From: Hepsetus odoe
Lineage: Eukaryota > Chordata > Actinopteri > Characiformes > Hepsetidae
Direction: 5' to 3'
NCBI GenBank assembly: GCA_017165825.1
Contig: CM029370.1
Span: forward strand, 20,840,555 to 20,904,554
DNA: 64,000 nt
Part shown: piece after piece, positions 1 to 9,800 of the stretch
Layout of the letters: each line of letters opens with the position of its first letter
How positions within the stretch are numbered: position 1 is the first letter of the stretch
The notes under the pieces: generated by a model
Told to the model about the DNA's origin: nothing
Databases searched by the model: none
The model's input: the letters and a program-made list of their open reading frames with translations, nothing else
Position numbers and translations under genes: made by a program

Positions 1-395
1 AAACGGACAGACTCCATGAATGGAAGGATTACGGCTGTTATTGAAAAGAAGGGTGGCAATATCGGTCATTGATTTTTAACATTTTTATTTTTTGAAATGA
101 CAGGTTTATTTATACATTTTGAGTTGTTTGTTTCTTATTCTCACGTTAAAAGATGGAAACAAAACATAAGTCAGAATTTTAGATGTTCAGTTAGTTGTGT
201 AATAATTCTGCACACTAATACAGTGGTTGCCTAATAATTGTGGACACATATGTATCCCCTGAGAATGTTCACACTCACATCTCCTTTGTTAAACATTCAG
301 GTTTCAGGGTTTGAACATTCGGGATTGGCTGACAGCGCTGGATTTGTTCCAGATTAAAATGAATACACAGTGTATAATTTTGGACGCAGACTAGG
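1..395 (+). mobile_element. Tc1/mariner element, 3' part (transposase C-terminus and tail)
   Basis: The first 72 bases read as the C-terminus of a Tc1/mariner-type transposase (the frame ends in KKGGNIGH and a stop). An AT-rich tail follows, with the motifs 'aataattctgcaca' and 'taataattgtggacaca' and an end near 'acacagtgtataat' (about 370-385). The same tail recurs at 5,220-5,740 and, inverted, at 19,970-20,160. The 5' part lies outside the window. On this reading the copy sits in intron 1 of the samd15-like gene. The family assignment is recognition from memory of teleost elements; the self-similarity is visible here. Confidence 0.75.
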
Positions 396-459
396 CTGTG
401 ACGGGTGTTTTATTCATTAACACAGCAGTCTAAATTTAATCACTGGGAGGATATTTTAC

Positions 460-531
460 CGTGTACTGGGGAAATCCGAGAGACTCTATCCAATTCGCCA
501 CGTCCTGGCAACTCCACTGAAGGAACGCCAT
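460..531 (-). CDS. samd15: first coding exon of a SAM-domain protein, probably SAMD15
   Basis: On the minus strand an ATG at 531 opens 24 codons up to a GTAAAA donor at 459-458 (phase 0). The peptide contains WSCQDVANWIESLGFPQY, which matches the start of a SAM domain: an aromatic residue, then V-x-x-W-I-x-x-L-G-F-x-x-Y. SAMD15 has its SAM domain in this form and lies on human 14q24.3, like most other genes here, so it is the best candidate, though other SAM proteins are possible. The remaining exons are beyond the left edge. A perfect RFX-type X-box lies 16 bases upstream of the ATG. The SAM homology is visible; the gene name is an inference from synteny. Confidence 0.6.
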
Positions 532-539
532 GTTGCTTT

Positions 540-625
540 GTTTTCTGTTTCCATAGAAACAGCGCGGCCAATGATTGGTGAGCTTTTCAAATCATTTAAT
601 TGTAACGAATGACACAAAATAACAT
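540..625. promoter_or_regulatory. probable bidirectional promoter with RFX X-box and double CCAAT
   Basis: GTTTCCATAGAAAC (547-560) is a perfect palindromic X-box of the kind bound by RFX factors in promoters of ciliary genes. Immediately to the right, CCAAT (568-572) and ATTGG (574-578) give a CCAAT box in each orientation. It lies between the minus-strand SAM exon (ATG 531) and a plus-strand candidate exon (ATG 728), so it could drive both directions. Function is inferred from the motifs. Confidence 0.6.
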
Positions 626-727
626 CCGTAACACGATTTAAATAAATAAATACACGAAAAACATTTTTGTTTTAGGTTTACATTCAAAACTGAAAGCATT
701 CACGTTTCAATCGCCTTGTTTGACTTT

Positions 728-1473
728 ATGTCCCGCCGTCTGAGCGTCCACCATCCTCCAGGTAAGAGCAGACAAACTGCAGCTTTTGCTCTGGGTCTCT
801 TTTAAGAGACAGCGCTGGTTTGGATCACAGGACAAGAGGCTGTGCTACAGGTCTGATTCACTTCCATTCAGGCACAAACACTTCAGTAAGTTTGGGAGGT
901 GATGGGGGAGAAGGCTTTGGCTCACTCTGTGAATGAATCTGCTTAAACTCTGACTGGTGTATTGCCAGTGTTCTGCAAACTACACTAAATACCTAATGTC
1001 AAATTTAAAGCACAACTAGCTGTTGACACAGTATTTGCCAAAATAAAGAAGTGAAAGTGAATACCCTTGTGATTGTGGAATGCAGCAATGCACAACACAA
1101 TGAAATTCAACCTCTGCGTTTCACCCATACACACACGTGCAGCAGGGGGCAGCTATTGAAAGCGCCCAGGGAGCAGTTGCAGGGATGGTACCTTGCTGAA
1201 TGGTACCTCAGGGCAACCTACTGGTGAGGGAATCAAACCCACAATCTTCCGATCCGGGGCAACTCCCTAACCACCACTGCCCCTGTGCTGTACTGTAACA
1301 AGGTTACAGTATATTCCCTAGAGCTCTATTCATATAATATTTGAATGCAGGTGTTCTGCTCTTTTGCCTTTAGATGTCTAATACAACAGCCATCCATTGC
1401 TGAACTTAAGGCAGCGCAATTAACCTCACTCTCTGGGTTGGATAAGAAGCCGTTGATGCAACAGAATCGGCAG
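728..1473 (+). other. two candidate plus-strand exons, gene unknown
   Basis: An ATG at 728 starts an 11-codon stretch (MSRRLSVHHPP plus one base) ending at a strong donor, CCAG|GTAAGA, at 761/762. A second exon-like block, 1374-1473, lies between an acceptor (tgcctttag) and a donor (CGGCAG|GTAGTT). It is open in one frame, with text such as IAELKAAQLTSLSGLDKK. The two do not join in frame directly: the phase-1 end of the first meets a stop in the second. Either another exon intervenes or they are non-coding 5' exons. I do not recognise a protein. TMED8 pairs with SAMD15 in human as I recall, but no GOLD domain is visible downstream. Confidence 0.25.
1048..1286 (-). mobile_element. tRNA-headed SINE, type A
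   Basis: This reads in reverse. The head carries tRNA-like A and B box sequences (gtggttagggagttg and the ggttcgattcc pattern, degraded). It is followed by the conserved 'ttgccctgaggtacc', 'gctgccccctgctgca' and a tail ending in 'cacaatgacaa...cactttcac'. Near-identical copies lie at 5,458, 27,875, 29,068, 32,195, 39,672 and 63,800. Confidence 0.85.
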
Positions 1474-1518
1474 GTAGTTTTCTCATTCAAGCTTGCCGAA
1501 CCATACAGTGATGGTGAT

Positions 1519-1640
1519 GGCAGTAGAGTAGAGTAGAGTAGAGTAGAGTAATCTTTTATTATCCCACGAATGGGAAATTTGGGCGTTACAGGGCTCTTAT
1601 AAATAAAAGACAGGTGTACAGAAGAAAAAAGAAAAAAAGA
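1519..1640 (-). mobile_element. 3' end fragment of an L2/Rex-like LINE
   Basis: A tandem 'gagta' run is followed by 'atcttttattatcccac', 'gaatgggaaatttg' and 'gcgttacagggctct'. The same block, almost unchanged, is at 32,415-32,510, where it forms the 3' end of a minus-strand LINE that still shows the reverse transcriptase C-terminal region. This copy is 5'-truncated. Confidence 0.7.
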
Positions 1641-1722
1641 GGAAAGAGGAACAGGAACGTAGTTCTGAAAGATGTGATGGGGGTGGGTTTAGTGCCATAT
1701 AAATGCATGTAGTATGTGGAGC

Positions 1723-1726
<4 letters not shown>

Positions 1727-1770
<44 letters not shown>
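1727..1770. repeat. (CA)n microsatellite
   Basis: About 22 uninterrupted CA units stand directly before the head of the type B SINE at 1,771. Confidence 0.95.
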
Positions 1771-1771
<1 letters not shown>

Positions 1772-1972
1772 CAGCGGTGGCCTAGTGGTTAGGGTGTTGG
1801 CCACATGATCGGAGGATCGGGGGTTCGAACCCCTTCCCAATGGGTTGCCCTGAGGTACCCTTGAGCAAGGTGCCGTTCCCGTCCTGCTCCTCCCTGCGAT
1901 GGGCTGGCGACCTGTCCAGGGTGCGTCCCCCGTCCTCGCCCTGTGTGCGCTGGGTTGGACACCAGCACATAC
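1771..1972 (+). mobile_element. tRNA-headed SINE, type B (alternative tail)
   Basis: The head is the same tRNA-like head as in type A copies ('ggcctagtggttaggg', 'gggttcgaacccc', 'gggttgccctgaggtaccc'). After 'gagcaaggtgcc' it diverges into 'gcgatgggctggcgacctg' and 'ccctgtgtgcgctgggttgg'. Inverted copies at 10,165 and 46,742 carry the same tail plus a terminal TGGATGG repeat. Confidence 0.85.
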
Positions 1973-2814
1973 ATATATATATATGTGTGTGTGTATATGT
2001 ATGTGTGTATATATATCTCTACATATATACATAAACATGTAGAAAATGTCTTTGTTGCATTTGAAAATAGTTGAGCTGCATTATGAAGATGAATATTAAA
2101 GACCTTTGGTAATGTTTATTGGTGTTGCACCATAAGCCCCTGTCCCCTTCCCTGATGCAATATACTGTAGAAATATTTGTTGAAACTTCAAAACCCTTGC
2201 TTCCTTTTATTTGTTTCCTTGGGTATACCCTTTGTAGATAATTGTCTGCCCTGTTATTCTTCCTCTGTGGAAAAAGAAGACGGCACCACACTCATTAGGC
2301 TTGTTACTATGCCAACTGGTGGACGCTTATAGGAGCAATGAGCTTGTGTCTGTGCTTCTTGTCTATGTATAGAACATAATCAACACACATTATTTCTGTG
2401 CACACTGAACAATTTGGCTTACTGTGCTTTAATTCCCACAGAATAAACATGGGGCATATGCTAAACATAAGCAACTGGAAAGAAATTAATTGACTTTTTA
2501 CACCAGTTTAGAAAAGATAAACACTACTCAAAACTTTTATTATCGATTGAATTTAATTTTATTTGATAAATGGCAACTATGTGTGATAGACATTATTATT
2601 TGCACATGTGTAGTCCTGAAGATTTTTTTAATAATCCCTTTTTCATGCTACTCAAACATTCCTGAACTATTTTTGCCGTGTGGCAGAGTGCAATAGTTGT
2701 ACTATTAGGTGGAAACATGTAACATCCACATGAATGCCAGGAAACATGGTTTTCCAGCAGATCATTGCCCAGGGCATTACAGCCTCTCTGAATCTAAAAG
2801 CTCCTACGTATTCG
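1973..2814. other. intergenic or intronic DNA without a recognised gene
   Basis: An AT/GT dinucleotide run (1,973-2,030) is followed by AT-rich sequence with no open frame that resembles a protein and no repeat that I recognise. Confidence 0.5.
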
Positions 2815-3010
2815 TGGGTTCAGCGTTGGCCTAAAGGTTTGGGATTAGACCCCAGGATCGGAAGGTCTTGAGTTTGAGTGGTAGGATGGCCTGATGTACC
2901 TTTGTGCAAGGTTACTGCTCTCTGGGCACCGAGATGTTTGACTGCCCCCTGCTGCAAGGTGTGTATGGGTTAGATGCAGAGGATGCATTTTATGTGGTTT
3001 GTTGACATGA
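2815..3010 (+). mobile_element. degraded type A SINE
   Basis: Recognisable blocks in order are 'gttggcctaaaggttt' (A-box region), 'ggatcggaaggtcttg', 'gtacctttgtgcaaggt', 'gactgccccctgctgcaag', 'gtgtatgggttagatgcag' and 'acatgacaaatagtca'. It is clearly more diverged than the copies at 5,458 or 29,068. Confidence 0.7.
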
Positions 3011-3590
3011 CAAATAGTCATTTTAACTTTATAGAGGAACAAAATAGATGATAAAGTTCTTTTCCAGCCTGGAAGTTTACAGTTTAGGTAAGAACATGCT
3101 CCATCATAGCTACATCCATCCTCTGACCCCAACAGAAACCATCCATGTCAAGATTAAACATGTTGTGTATTCAGGGGTGTCCCCCCTGCACATGTGAATG
3201 TTGAAGCTGTTGAGGATTGTGTGGGTCCATAAAAGTACTGTCAATCAGAATAATTTGTCATGAACGTGTTATATGAATGTTCTGTCTGCAATGTTGCTTT
3301 TGTAAAAGCCAATAAAAGTTTTTTTTTTTTTATGGATTTATTGGCAAGATTGGTACAAAGGAAATTTTGGAGAATTATACTGATATCCAAACACAGAACA
3401 GCTAATGACGGGAATAAATCGATTAATTTTAGTCAAATCAACATACATACCTGTATAAACTCTTCCTTTTTTTCATGTTGGGTGATATATAACAAAGTCT
3501 ACAGCTTATTATTTGTGGTACAGTGCTTTTTACATATTTAAAAGGTGGTACGATTGAGAAATTGTTGGAAACCGCTTGTTTGCCAGAAAA

Positions 3591-3852
3591 ACTACATTTC
3601 CCAGAATTCTGCGGGTTTAAAGGCGGCGCCAAATGGCTTACGCAGTCCCTTGTTATTGATTTTTTTGGATTTTCCATTAACTCAAAAATCAAAACAAAAC
3701 ATGTTGTACAAATGAACACAGTTGTATTAAGAGTTATATATTAAGCGGGGTTATTTGTCTTGGTGGCTCTGAAGGCGTCTTTTGTGAAGGGGGCGGGATG
3801 AGCAACCTCAACAACCAGAGCAGATCAGCTGCCGCTCAAATGACCCTCCAGG
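3591..3852 (+). promoter_or_regulatory. SBF/ZNF143-type promoter with a candidate first exon
   Basis: 'actacatttcccagaattc' at 3,591-3,609 matches the SBF/ZNF143-THAP11 promoter motif (ACTACAnnTCCCAGnATGC). About 200 bases on, an ATG at 3,799 opens 18 codons (starting MSNLNNQSRSAAAQ) to a weak donor CAG|GTTTGC at 3,853. If this exon were joined to entpd5 exon 2 at 6,832 the frame would stay open into the entpd5 start, but that may be chance. The likely role is an alternative entpd5 promoter. Confidence 0.4.
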
Positions 3853-4234
3853 TTTGCTCTTTTTAACCGGTTTTTATCATTTTTAACATGCTGCTCAATT
3901 TAGGACTTAAGTAGTTTTCCTGAAAAAACTGAATGTGGATGATAATTTTATTCCCCAGAGAATGAAACAACGATAATATGCTGCAGTTTAGCCAGAAAAC
4001 GTTTAGTCAGGTAGCGTTAGCTAAAACTAAACTCTGTCTGGACTAGCCTGTTAACTGACGGGCGGCCGGGCTGATGTTTTGAGTACGGTTTATAAAACCC
4101 ACAGGGTGATTAATGTCTTCTCTCACACCACAAAGAAAGTTGAAAACTCAGCAGGATTTTGTGCTGGCTGCTGAAAACTGTGGCAGGTTTCTGAACTAAA
4201 GCAGCCACGGGCAAATTCTTCGCCTCCAAACCCG

Positions 4235-4337
4235 AGATGAGACCTGAAGCGGCAGACGCGGGACGCCAGGCCGAGGAGAGCGGAGGGTTCAGCTGACATC
4301 TGCCGTCTTCAGTTCTGCTGACTGAAAGCTGCGGAGA
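4235..4337 (+). other. entpd5: probable non-coding 5' exon of entpd5
   Basis: A CpG-rich stretch ends in a good donor (GAGAG|GTAAGA at 4,337/4,338). It holds a short upstream open frame (MRPEAADAGRQAEE..., stop about 20 codons on). No other plus-strand gene starts before entpd5 exon 2 (acceptor at 6,830-6,831), so it most likely supplies the 5' untranslated region. The 5' limit is a guess. Confidence 0.5.
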
Positions 4338-4934
4338 GGTAAGAGCACATGAACCTGGTGGTTTTCATCATGATCTCTGCCTGATAAACAAACCTGTAAT
4401 GAGTCTCATTAAAACCTGTGGTTAATGATGTTAGTTACAGAGCTCAGTGTCGCAGCACTGTCAGCTGTATTCATCTCTCCGCACACAATCAGAGCACCAA
4501 AGAGCCCGCAGTTCTCTGAGCCCAGCCATAAAGACAGTCCCAGAACCAAGATCTCTGAAAATGTTCCTGTCAGAAGTATTTAAATGCCGCATAGAACAGT
4601 TGTTGACTTCACTATTTGACTGTTGCACCAAAATGGACTACATCTAATGTAAGACACTAAAAAAAATGCAGTTTTATTAAAGTTTTTCTTAAAAACTTTT
4701 AAGGTTTATTAAAGTCGGATTGCACATCATCTCTTCAGAGCATGTGATGCAGCATTAAAGCCTAGAATGAAGTAAGCATACTGAAGTGACTTAGAAGATG
4801 CTTCCTCTAAATGTTTTGGCAGTTTTGAAACATGATTGCACCCAAATAGCTGGCATGTCCTGGTAGATCAATGTAATCAGACGAATGATCAACCCTGCCA
4901 GTGGCGGTCTAGTGGTAGGATACTTGCCTATGTA

Positions 4935-5745
4935 CAGCGGTGGCCAAAAGTTTTGGGAATTTCACAAATATTAATTTTCACAAAGTCTGCTGCTTCCGTT
5001 TTTATGATGGCTGAGTATACACTACACAGTTATGAGGCAAGTCAGTATTTTGACTTTTTTATGCCTGTATTCCAACTCCAAGCTGTATAAACTTGAATGC
5101 TTATTGGGGTGAAACATATCAACGTCCTATATCAAGGTGTGCAGAATTATTAAGCAGCTGCTTTTCCTCCTCAGGCAAAATGGGCCAAATAAGTGAGAGA
5201 ACTGGCTCTGAAAGAAGTCATGGTTAGAAATGTTTATTTGTAAATCATGAGTTGTTTGTTTCGATGGGAGTCATTTTTCCTTTATTAATAATTTAGTTGC
5301 TTAATAATTCTGCATGTTAATAGTTGCCTAATAATTGTGCGCACATGTATCCCCTGAGAATTTTCACACACTCATTTCTTTTGTAAAACATTCAGGTTTC
5401 AGGGTTTTAACATTTTTAGATTGACTGATTGCACTGGATTTATACTCAAAATAATGCGGGGCAGCGGTGGGCTAGTGGTTAGGGAGTTGGCCCCGCATCG
5501 GAAGATTGTGGGTTCGATTCCCTCTCCAGTGGGTTGCCCTGAGGTACCCTTGAGCAAGGTACCGCCCCCGTCACTGCTCCCCGGGCGCTTTCAATAGCTG
5601 CCCACTTCTGCACGGTGTTGAGTGTGCATGGGTTAAATGCAGAGGTCTAATTTAGTTGTGGTTCATGTGTGCTGTGCCGTGACCTCGCAATGACAAGGGA
5701 AAAAAAAAAAAAAAAATAGTCTCTTGCCTAATACTTTTGGACACC
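4935..5745 (+). mobile_element. internally deleted Tc1/mariner (MITE-like) copy, split by a SINE
   Basis: The terminal motif 'gcaagtcagtattttgac' (5,038-5,055) matches the inverted end of the element at 19,970-21,030. It is followed by 'aaggtgtgcagaattatt' and a start-like 'aaaatgggcca'. The transposase body is missing: the sequence jumps to the element's 3' tail ('ttaataattctgcatgtt', 'ccctgagaattttcaca'). A type A SINE (5,458-5,717) interrupts the tail, and the right end 'gcctaatacttttggacac' follows it. Confidence 0.7.
5458..5717 (+). mobile_element. tRNA-headed SINE, type A, with A-tail
   Basis: This is a full-length copy. The A box is at 'gtgggctagtggttaggg', the B box at 'ggttcgattcc', then come the 'ttgccctgaggtacc' core, 'cactgctccccgggcgc' and a tail ending in 'gcaatgacaaggg' with about 17 A residues. 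It is inserted into the Tc1/mariner MITE, so it is younger than that element. Confidence 0.9.
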
Positions 5746-6830
5746 GTGTACTCCAGAATGTACTTCAGAATCAGAAGAGTGATTAAATGAAATGCAATTA
5801 TTTGCAAAGTCCCTCTTTGCCATGAAAAAGAACTTGATCCCAAAAATCCCATTTTTGCTACATCTCAGCCCTGCCACAAAAGGACCTGCTGACACTCTTT
5901 CAGGGATCCTCTTGTTTGCATGAGCTAAATGTAGTTGTCAGTAAAAGCCTTTGAAACATGAATTGCTTGTAATTGTACTTCAGTGTACCACAGAAACCTC
6001 TGACAAAAAGATCTTAAACACTGAAGCAACAAACTTTGTTTAAACTAATACTTGTCACACTCATATTTTTTTTGAAAGCTTGCATTTGTGGGCAGTGCAT
6101 AATGGGCTCAGTTTAGAATTTGAAATGTTTCCATGAAAATAGAATCTCTGTTTTCTAGACTACCTGTTGGAAATGACCGTTAGTCATCTGGACTTTCAAT
6201 CAAAGTCCAGATGTTGGGGCCACCTTTAGTGGTGAGCTAATTTTCTTAGCATATTTAGAAACTGATTTGCAAAAAAAAAAAAACTTTAAAATTCTGTTTA
6301 GCTGATCCAGCCATATCCTGCTGAAGCAAACATCACTGGCTACTGCAAAACAATACATCAAGCAGTCAGGAAAAAAAGGCTTTTTCTTTTTCTAACAAGG
6401 TGAAAAATGGTTAAATAGAACCGCTATTGATGGCGTCTTCATTTTGTATTCATATTGTAAGAATTTATAAAGGTAACCAAAGGTCAGTCCCAACACTTAA
6501 TAGAATAGTCTTTCCCAAATAGTCCAGAAACCGAGATGTATTGGCTGTTTTTGAAAATGAGGCCATTTCCTGCAATGTTTTGCTGCCAAAGTTCTTATTG
6601 TTCACTGTTATTGAAACATTAGTCAAGTTTTAAACTGCGGAGCTTACTTTGCTATTGTGTGATTGAAAGTACAAGTTTGAGGAGTCTGTCCATGATTGGT
6701 GAATTGGCTTTTGAGAGATACTATTTAAGGGCTCAGCTTAATATTGTCTTGCTTAATGACTGTTCTGTGGGTGTGCCTTCATGCTTGTGTACTTTTATAA
6801 GCGATGCTACCCTCTTTGTAGTTACCTTTA
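5746..6830 (+). other. rest of entpd5 intron 1, no recognised feature
   Basis: AT-rich sequence with short A and T runs. No convincing exon or known repeat was found. It ends at the acceptor tacctttag before entpd5 exon 2. Confidence 0.5.
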
Positions 6831-6870
6831 GGGAGGCTTTGAGAAAGCAGAGAGACTGTGCTGCTTGAGG

Positions 6871-9800
6871 ATGTCTCCCCTGCTGCATTTGCTCCTTTTG
6901 TGGATTTTGCTAAAGGAGTCCAGATCCCAAGGTTATGTTAGCAATAGCCTGGATTTTGCAGCAAACTTTGGCAACATCTTGTACCCAATAACTCGTCCTG
7001 CCAATGCCAGCCGGATTTTCTATGGAATCATGTTTGATGCTGGAAGCACAGGCACACGTATACACGTGTACACCTTCATACAGAAGGATCCAGGTATGTG
7101 TAGCTGCACAGTTTACTTTTAGAGGTGGTTCACTCTGTGCTTTTGTTCAAAATGTTTGACCTAGAATGTTTTGTTCTGTCTTTTTTTTTTTTTTTGCCAG
7201 TACATTTTCTGAATCAAACTAACTTTGTTTTTCTTGAGGCTTATTGTGCATTTCTGTTTTTTGTTATGTTTACATTGTTAGAGGGGTTTCCTGTTTTGGA
7301 TAACGAAATGTTCCGTTCTGTGAAACCTGGTTTATCTGCCCATGTTGACAATCCTGAAAATGTAAGCTCATCCCTTTTGATGTACTCCTCTCACCTTTCA
7401 CATTAAAGTGTGTTGCAGATTCACTATCTACATTTGTCAACCTAATATCATCTTTTTGTTTTATAAAAGTAACCTCTGCTTTAGTGAGGGATTCTTAATC
7501 AGAATTGAACAACTTCTGCTGTAACAGTCCCTCCAAATAAGGCCAGTTTATTAGTTTGATATGGTCTAATATGTGGTGTAAATAACTTAAGACAGGTACG
7601 TTTAGTTGAAAAGTTAAGAAGTAGAGCATCGACATCCAAAGACATTTGGAAAAAATCAGATATCAGCCCACAATTGGCCATACGTTCATCAGTGCACCTC
7701 TAGCTTTAATCATTTTGAAAGACTTTTCAGTGCACGTAAAGTAACTTGTTGGTTTAAATTTCACTATTAATACATTGCTTGTGCATGTGTGTGATTAAAG
7801 GCTGGATACTCACTGAGGCAGTTGCTGGTGGTTGCCAAGAACACAGTGCCTCGTGTGGAGTGGAAACGGACACCGGTGATGCTCAGAGCTACAGCAGGAT
7901 TGAGAAATCTGCCTCCAGCAAAAGCCCAAGCACTTCTAGAGGAGGTACGAAACCTAAAATGTGACCATGCAACTGCATATTCTAGAGTTTGTGTGTGTGT
8001 GTTTCTTGAAAGATTTTTTTTTTTTTTTTCTTGCTATGTGCTCTCTTCACCAGGTTCAGGATGTGTTTGATGAATCCCCATTCTATGTGCCTGCTGATGG
8101 TGTAAACATAATGAATGGAACAAATGAAGGTATACTTACCTTTGCTCATACAAATTAGCTACTTTAAATATATGCTGAAGATGACCGATTTAAAAGAGTA
8201 CAGTCAGCAAACCAAACTTGAACAAGGTCAGCTAAAATTACAGTCACAGCATCTGGGTAACACAAAACAAACTAATCACTGGTATGGGTGTATGCTTTTG
8301 CATGTAGACTTTTCTTATTTATAAAAATAAAGCCTGTGCCCATATGAGGAACTGGGGCATCATCAGTAACATCATTCAAATGCCTTAGAGGTTATAAGTG
8401 TGGATTAACTAAATTGTGGTGGAGTTCTGTTGAGACAGCACTTTAACTAAATTGATGAATGTCATTTGGCTCCTGTCAGGTTGCAAATAGCTACTATTAT
8501 TTGTCTGGAAGGATTGGTTGTGGCTTCTGTGGAGAGCTCTCAGACATGAATAAGCATATTACCTTTAGAGAAAATCAGCCAATTAAAACATGCGTCAAAC
8601 AGGTGTTAAACCATAATTTAACATGAAATATGTCTGCCCGTTTCTTTGTAGGGATTTTTGCTTGGATGACAATAAATTTTCTGGCAGGTAATTGAAGTTT
8701 TGGGTTTCTTTTTTTTCTTAAGCAACATTTGGGAGAAAATGTGGACCTGTGTAAATGAAGTTCTGTAAAGTCTAGCCTGTTACCATGGAGTTAATTACAT
8801 TAAAAGCAGTCTAAATAAAGTTAATCATTTTGTGACACACCAGCATGTAAAGTCATGTATTACTAGTTAACAAAAAAATCAGACTGCTCATCAGTCATAG
8901 TCACATCATAGGGTCATTCTCAGTCAAGTTGAATATTTTCAGTCAAGTTGACAGCCACTTTAAGGCATTATGTCTATTGAGGTAAATGAACATACAGGTA
9001 ATAAAGCAATTTCAAATGTACTTTTAGGTCATCTTTGCCCCAGCATTAAAAGGACAGTTGGAATTTTAGATTTGGGTGGAGGTTCAACTCAAATCACCTT
9101 TCTTCCCAAGTCAAAAGTGAGTTTCTTTTAGTTTTGTTCATGTATTCTTGAACATGGTTTTACTTTTAGCCAAATTATCTTACCCTCCTTCTCATGTTGT
9201 CTTTCAGAAAAACACAGAAAATGTCCCTGCTGATTACAAAGCGAGATTCATTATGTTTAACACAACCCATGAGCTGTATACTCACAGGTATTTGCAAAAA
9301 CTCTCTTGGACATATCTATACAAATGGAAATAAATCAGCATGAACAACAGGTCTTCACGTTTTGATCCTCTATCTCCAGTTACCCGAAGAGTGGAATCAA
9401 ACAAGCACGGATTTCTGCAATTGGTGGTATTGGCCCAGAAGGTATAGCAGTGAAGTAGTGATTTTGCACAACTGACTTTTGTTAACTGAGGTAGTTTGGT
9501 TGCACAATTGTAGAGCAGAGTGTGTATAGTTCTCGGTTTTGAACATCTGGTGAAAGTCTGAGTTCTTGTTTTAGGTCTGGAATGGAAAGTTTATAAAACG
9601 TCCTGTCTGCCGAAGAACTACAAAGGAGAATTTAGCTTTGGAGGGGTAACATACAAAGTCACAGGAAATCCAGAGGGCAAGATCCTTTTAAAGCATTTTA
9701 TGTTTAATTGATTTTACCAAATACACAAATGTTCTGCTGCTTTCCGGGATTGTTCTAATTCTTCTCCCCTTATTTTAGGTTACACTGGATACAAGGCCTG

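Noticed and set aside
1586..2038. 150-codon minus-strand open frame with Cys-Val runs
   Set aside because: Made of the (CA)n microsatellite and the SINE; the codon pattern is repeat-driven.
2490..2696. 68-codon plus-strand frame with hydrophobic stretches
   Set aside because: AT-rich DNA gives such frames by chance; no splice sites or homology were seen.
5475..5540. tRNA gene suggested by A and B boxes
   Set aside because: The A and B boxes belong to the SINE head; the body does not fold as a full tRNA by eye, and the same sequence recurs many times with a SINE tail.
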